From positions 27,466,001 to 27,530,000 of the forward strand of contig CM114274.1 of assembly GCA_050084515.1 (NCBI GenBank): a stretch of DNA of 64,000 bases, written 5' to 3'. Source of the DNA: Blasia pusilla (taxonomy: Eukaryota; Marchantiophyta; Marchantiopsida; Blasiales). This document shows positions 59,701-64,000 of this stretch, one piece after another (the stretch's first letter is position 1; every line of letters starts with the position of its first letter). A program made the position numbers and the translations under genes. The notes below the pieces were generated by a model, which saw nothing but the letters and a program-made list of their open reading frames with translations, was not told the origin of the DNA and did not search any database.

Positions 59701-61260
59701 GTTGATCCTCATGCATTCAAGGATTGGTCAAGCTCACCATCAAGCAAATATTGGAGAGGATATGAGGTCAATGGAGGATACATCAATCATGGTGTCAAAT
59801 GAGATCATGAGGAGTGGGGTGATGACAGGCGCCCTGAGGAGGCAATCAATCAATTCCTTGATGACGGTGTGGAGGATTTCTTTCTTGACCATTTTTTCCA
59901 CGTCAAGACTAATATGCATGGAGATCAATTTGACAAGTATAGTGTGTACGTTATAAATAGACAACGTATAACATACCTCGCATATAGACACATACTTTGA
60001 GTTGCTTATGGAGGAGTTATTCAGCCTTTGGGAGGGAATTTATGTCATCAATATGATCATTGATTGCCCTGAATAGACAAGGGTCTTTATACTCTGAGCC
60101 ATACTACTAAGGATGATGCATAACGCACATGGTAACATGAGAGTTTCTGGACTTGGATTGGAGGAAATCTAGTGTAGAGAGTTTAGGATCACCACACACC
60201 TAGGTGCAACCAAGCATTTTCTTTGTGGGCATATCATGAGGGTGGAACTAGCAAGAGAGCAGATGTTGTCGCATCCCTTATAGCCAAACGAGTACCAATG
60301 CGGAACATAAGAATTCTAGTAGGCTCACACTAAGATGGAAGCGCATAGGAGAAGTCTCTTGAAGGAGACATTAGATGTGAGACGCGAGCAAAGTTAGGTA
60401 TTTCATGTGATGAGGGTGGTGACCCAATAAACCAAGACCAAACGCGAAGCAAGACTTGAGAGAAGCTCAAGTCCCATGAAAGTTGGTTTCCAAGAGGAGT
60501 TGGAACTTGACTAGCGTTTGAGGGTCTTGAGGTGTTTATGGTTATAACAACCAGACCCAATAGGCATTTGGGACAAATGATGTGGTGTGGGAAATATTAT
60601 GCGACTAAAATTACAATGCATCAAAGATCCCGACAAACACATTATCAGAGATTGAGAAATTGTCCCTCAACTATCAGATTGGTAGTTAGGTTGAGGATCA
60701 AAATGAGAAGCCCAAGAGGACTTTCCCAAAGGTGGGGAAGGGTGGAGATCTCTAGAACTATATAGAAGGGGAAGGGTCTCCAAGGGGTGTTTGGGACTTG
60801 AACTCTACTTCGGGGCACTCCGGGGCAAACCAAGGCCACAAAATGGATGATGAAGATAGCTTCAGGATATAGGCACCAAGTGAAGTCCAATGGGGGAAAT
60901 TTTAGATACTAACCTTAAACCTTGACCCTTGACTCAATTTTTGGGTCTTAGTTAGAGACTCATTTGAGATTCATTGGACAGTTGGAACCGCCAAGCGCGC
61001 AACTTTGTTTCAGGTGCCTACACTATCTAGGAAGTGTGTCTCTAGTCTAAGAAGACTTTTCGTTTAGGAAGTGAGAGGTTAGGAATTGTTGAGCTTATTG
61101 ATGGTGTGAGTTGAGAACTCCAGGAGACATGTGGTTGGTTGACCCAAACGTTGGCTAGCATGAATGTGTTTGGGTGTGGATCAATAAGAAGAGCGTGAAC
61201 TACTAAACGTATGCTTTCGCAATACTAGAAATTTAAGTTCAAGAGGACTAGGCACACAAC
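59701..61260 (+). other. Possible 5' LTR and leader of the gag pseudogene element
   Basis: No recognisable coding sequence. The primer-binding-site-like sequence at 61264 implies that an LTR should end just before it, near AGGCACACA at about 61250-61258. The LTR start was not found, and no second copy lies in the window to define it. Confidence 0.3.
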
Positions 61261-61263
61261 ATG

Positions 61264-61276
61264 TGGTGTCAAAGCC
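61264..61276 (+). other. Candidate retrotransposon primer-binding site
   Basis: TGGTGTCAAAGCC differs by two bases from TGGTATCAGAGCC, the usual site complementary to the 3' end of initiator methionine tRNA in plant LTR retroelements. It lies about 150 nt upstream of the gag frame, the expected position. Confidence 0.6.
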
Positions 61277-61413
61277 AATTCTTGGTGAGTGTGAAGATGA
61301 GGTAGTAGAAGTTGCTAGACGTTTGGGGATAACCCAAGGTAATAGTAAGACCTAGACGCTTGGGAAGGGATGAAAGAGACAATGAATGGATCTGAATGGA
61401 CTAGGAATTGAGG

Positions 61414-62520
61414 ATGGCAACCATAGGTGGGTCACCACTGAAGCATTGATACAAGCGATTGAAGCTCAAAGAGGAACTTGTGCTTGACCAAGAGCTAGAG
61501 AAGGAGACTGTAACTTCCCAGTTGTCGAACTCTAGGCTTGAGGATGTCCCAAATGTGAATCCTTTGGTGGGGCCATTAGCTCGAGTCTCAAATGACTTGA
61601 CATTTTATGTTCAGATGATGGACTTGATGAAGATCATGTTAGAGCAAATGACCCAGCAGAATAAATGGATTGTCAAGTTAGAGTTGGATAGAGCTTCTAG
61701 TTCCAATACGAAGCTTTGAAGGACAAATTTTCCCGCGCCATTCATAGGAATGGGGCGATTTTTCAAGGTGAAGGAGTTCCTTACTGAGTTTGAGCTTTAC
61801 TTTAAGGGGTAGAGGGTTGAAGAGGAGGATAGAGTTACAATGGAACTCACATTTTCTAAGGATCATGCATTCCAGTGGTGGACAGCTCATCGAGAGGAAT
61901 GTTCAGCCAATATGTCATCTTTGAGTTCACAGGAGTTCAAGGTGTTGATTGGTGATTGATTCACTCGAGAGTACCAAACATTTTGATACGGGGTGGAGTT
62001 TGTACGTCTAAGGCAAATAGGGTCTCTAAGCGCATATGTGCGTGAGTTTAGTGCAAAATTGAACGCACTACCCAAAATGGATGAGTACCCATAGAAGGTT
62101 ATCTTCTTTAGTAGGTTGAAACCAAGCGCTAAAAAGGCTCTCATTTGAATTCATGAGTTTCAGAAGATGTGCATTGAACTCCTAAAACTTGCGGAGTGGA
62201 TTGGGGATGACGAGGTCACAACCCAATAGCCCTTCGAACACAAAATTTTTCTGAAGGTTCATAGAAAAAGGGGGCATCTAATAGGGCATGGAGTGGGATG
62301 AACAAGACAAAGGGGAGTCTCTCACCCTAGCAGCAAAACAAGTGGAATCCAATACAAAGCCAAAAGGGGCTCTGCATCCAAAGTCAGTGAATGACAAGAT
62401 GACTTGCTACATGTGTGGTGAGCTTGGGCTCATGGCTAAGGGATGCACTAAGCCTAAGCTTAGTAATTGGAATATAGTTGCCTTTGCAACCAAGCATTTG
62501 TCGGCAAGAGGTCTAGAGAT
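61414..62520 (+). pseudogene. Ty3/gypsy-like gag pseudogene
   Basis: The frame starts at ATG 61414 and is broken by about eight in-frame TGA or TAG codons, plus a frameshift near 62230-62290. Gag hallmarks remain: FQWWTAHREE and SSQEFKVLIGD, then a REFSAKLNALPKM-type block, typical of the Retrotrans_gag domain. A zinc knuckle at about 62401-62450 (CYMCGELGLMAKGC) has Leu where the family has His, so it is inactive. No protease, reverse transcriptase or integrase follows, because a GTCC-rich repeat begins at 62521. Confidence 0.75.
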
Positions 62521-62690
62521 CAGGGTTGCATGGAAATGGACAAGTATGTCCATGGGACGGACATGCCAAACATGTCTCCCATTTGCACCCGAGCCTGTCT
62601 CTAAGCCCCTCGAGCCCGTAGACCCAATTTGGCCGAGCCCGCACCCATTTTGTAGCCCGCATGAAGCGGGCTTCTTGAGTTTGACGGTGA
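62521..62690 (+). repeat. GTCC-rich dispersed repeat, partial copy
   Basis: Begins GGTTGCATGGAAATGGACAA and contains GTCCATGGGACGGACATG, GAGCCCGTAGACC and GCCCGCATGAAGCGGGC. These are the same modules as at 18331-19068 and 19806-20250. It truncates the gag pseudogene. Confidence 0.7.
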
Positions 62691-62927
62691 GATCATATTG
62701 CATGAAAAATTGGAGATTATAAGGAATACATATAGGTAATCCTACCATCATCTTTCATCCCCAATCTTTGATGGTAAAATTTCAAAATAAATATTGTAAA
62801 AAATTATAGTTAAATATTTTGAAAGAGAAAGTTTGATCCTCCCTTTGATCGTCAAGTGAAAAATCACCTTCTCATTTGTTAGTATTAGAAGGTGAAAGCA
62901 TGTTGCATGAAACTTTATGGAGTATGT

Positions 62928-63545
62928 TGTCGTGCGCATATGTATCGCTACACAACATACATTGCTGGTCACATCTACACCACACAACACTGATCTTTCC
63001 TACACACGGGTCGATCCACACATGTACAAAAATCAACTCATACATATACATGGAGATCACACAACAAAAATAAAGAGTAGTAAAAATGGCACACCCGGCC
63101 TAAAACTCCACTCCTCAATCTACATCGGCATATCAAGTCTCGTCCATCCTGTGCTATCAAGGAATCCGGACGCTAGCACCCTAGTCCTACCTCACACACA
63201 TACAAGGGAGGTGCTCCAACAGCCCAACATGAGAAAGATGGCTTAGGAAAGCCATCTTCCTCCCTTATATAGGGTTAGGAAGAACCAAAAGGCTCTTCCC
63301 CTAAAAATAGCCCTCCCCTTGGTAACCTGCGCGCACAGGTTATCAGGGGCGGATGACTTGGTCAACAAGTCACTCGGCTGTAAAAGACTTCAACATGAAA
63401 GTTTCCAGAAATGACGTTCCTAACACAATGGACCTAGCCTCAACCTCATCCGACACTGTGGGACAAAGTTACACTCAAGATAGTCCGCTGACTCCTACGC
63501 CCTATCCACGATAGATCTCCGCCTATCGGCTACTCAGATGTGACA
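62928..63545 (-). mobile_element. Full-length LTR, 618 bp
   Basis: Bounded by TGTCGTGCG at 62928 and ATGTGACA ending at 63545 (TG...CA on both strands). Read on the minus strand it contains CCTATATAAGGGAGG, a good TATA box, so the element's sense strand is minus here. The flanking four bases differ (ATGT and ATTG), so this is not a simple solo LTR. It abuts a second partial copy two bases away. Confidence 0.85.
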
Positions 63546-63547
63546 AT

Positions 63548-63684
63548 TGTCGTGCGCATACATATCGCTACACAACATACATCGTTGGTCACATCTACAG
63601 CACACAACACCGATCTTCCCCATACACGGGTTGATCCACACATATATAAAAATCAACTCATACATATACATGGAGATCACACAA
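63548..63684 (-). mobile_element. Partial second LTR copy, about 137 bp
   Basis: TGTCGTGCGCATACATATCG onward matches the first 137 bp of the LTR at 62928-63545 with few differences and stops after GATCACACAAC at 63684. The LTRs are therefore head-to-tail with only AT between them. Confidence 0.85.
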
Positions 63685-63759
63685 CCGCCCCCCTAGCCGG
63701 CAGTTGGATCCCCCCAACTCCAGATAGAAAATATCACATCTCTCTGACATGACCTACTA

Positions 63760-63987
63760 CCCTATACACATCTCGGACACATCCATCATCCCGTGGGAAC
63801 CACATCAAGAGGGGGGGGTCAGACATGACATATGCCATCCTCGAGAACAACCATCACATACCAACATGGTGGCTGCACCCCTCGTTGTTCCGCACAACAT
63901 ACACCTCAAGCCTGTAGGTACCACTGCCAAGCTCGGATCCACCGTCCCATCTACGTTTGGAAGATGACATGGCGCAAAATTGTGCAC
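63760..63987 (-). pseudogene. PHD-finger fragment, frameshifted, possibly retroelement-derived
   Basis: The minus-strand frame has CMLCGTTRGAATMLVCDGCS and then GWHMSC, the first six ligands of a C4HC3 PHD zinc finger. A G-run on the plus strand near 63812-63819 shifts the frame. In the next phase a TGA precedes the last Cys pair, CPRC, at about 63768-63779. PHD fingers bind histone H3 tails. Fingers of this form occur in some plant and algal retroelement polyproteins, and the adjoining LTR in the same orientation fits that origin. Confidence 0.6.
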
Positions 63988-64000
63988 ATGATCCTTCCAA

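Noticed and set aside
61264-62520. Endogenous pararetrovirus sequence
   Set aside because: The primer-binding site is shared with such elements, but only gag-like sequence is present, with no movement protein or reverse transcriptase, and the domain pattern fits Ty3/gypsy gag.

Overview
KIND OF ORGANISM. This is nuclear DNA from a land plant, most likely a non-seed lineage (bryophyte or lycophyte). Two complete intron-containing genes can be rebuilt exon by exon. One is a class II glutamine-dependent asparagine synthetase with plant-type sequence throughout. The other is a MADS-box gene of the MIKC* (M-delta) class, which exists only in land plants and their close algal relatives. The rest is decayed retroelements, solo LTRs, tandem repeats and unannotatable intergenic DNA. 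No prokaryotic operons, rRNA genes or CRISPR arrays were seen. I cannot name the species from sequence alone. LAYOUT. 1-10.4 kb: repeat-rich DNA with no convincing gene. It holds a 39-bp tandem array (1.9-2.1 kb), a possible decayed transposon ORF on the minus strand (3.3-4.1 kb), a 190-bp tandem duplication (9.1-9.5 kb) and a candidate tRNA-derived SINE head (9.6 kb). 10.4-16.6 kb: the asparagine synthetase gene on the plus strand, 13 coding exons, 590 aa, intact, with a leader and a polyadenylation signal. 17-25 kb: a nested repeat landscape. A GTCC-rich dispersed repeat is split by a solo LTR with a 4-bp target-site duplication; a second solo LTR also has a 4-bp duplication; a truncated LTR and a four-unit 160-bp tandem array follow. 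25.2-28.2 kb: the oddest stretch. About 13 copies of a 26-27 bp near-perfect palindrome are interspersed around short unknown reading frames broken by single TAG stops. 28.2-29.1 kb: AT-rich spacer. 29-55 kb: higher-GC, mostly low-copy DNA with no recognisable coding content except the MADS-box gene (47.3-50.3 kb, minus strand, 9 coding exons, 436 aa). A pair of 420-450 bp inverted repeats (40.65-41.09 and 46.58-47.00 kb) bounds 5.5 kb and ends about 300 bp from the MADS stop codon. 56-64 kb: AT-rich repeat DNA again, with a four-unit tandem repeat, a Ty3/gypsy-like gag pseudogene with primer-binding site and damaged zinc knuckle, an LTR abutting a partial second LTR, and a PHD-finger fragment on the minus strand at the right edge. 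HOW IT FITS TOGETHER. The two genes have unrelated roles, nitrogen assimilation and transcriptional control, so this is an ordinary genic segment flanked by repeat-rich arms. The palindrome array at 25.9-27.9 kb is the feature least explained by known element classes. Exon boundaries were set by GT-AG rules, reading phase and family conservation; no transcript evidence was available.
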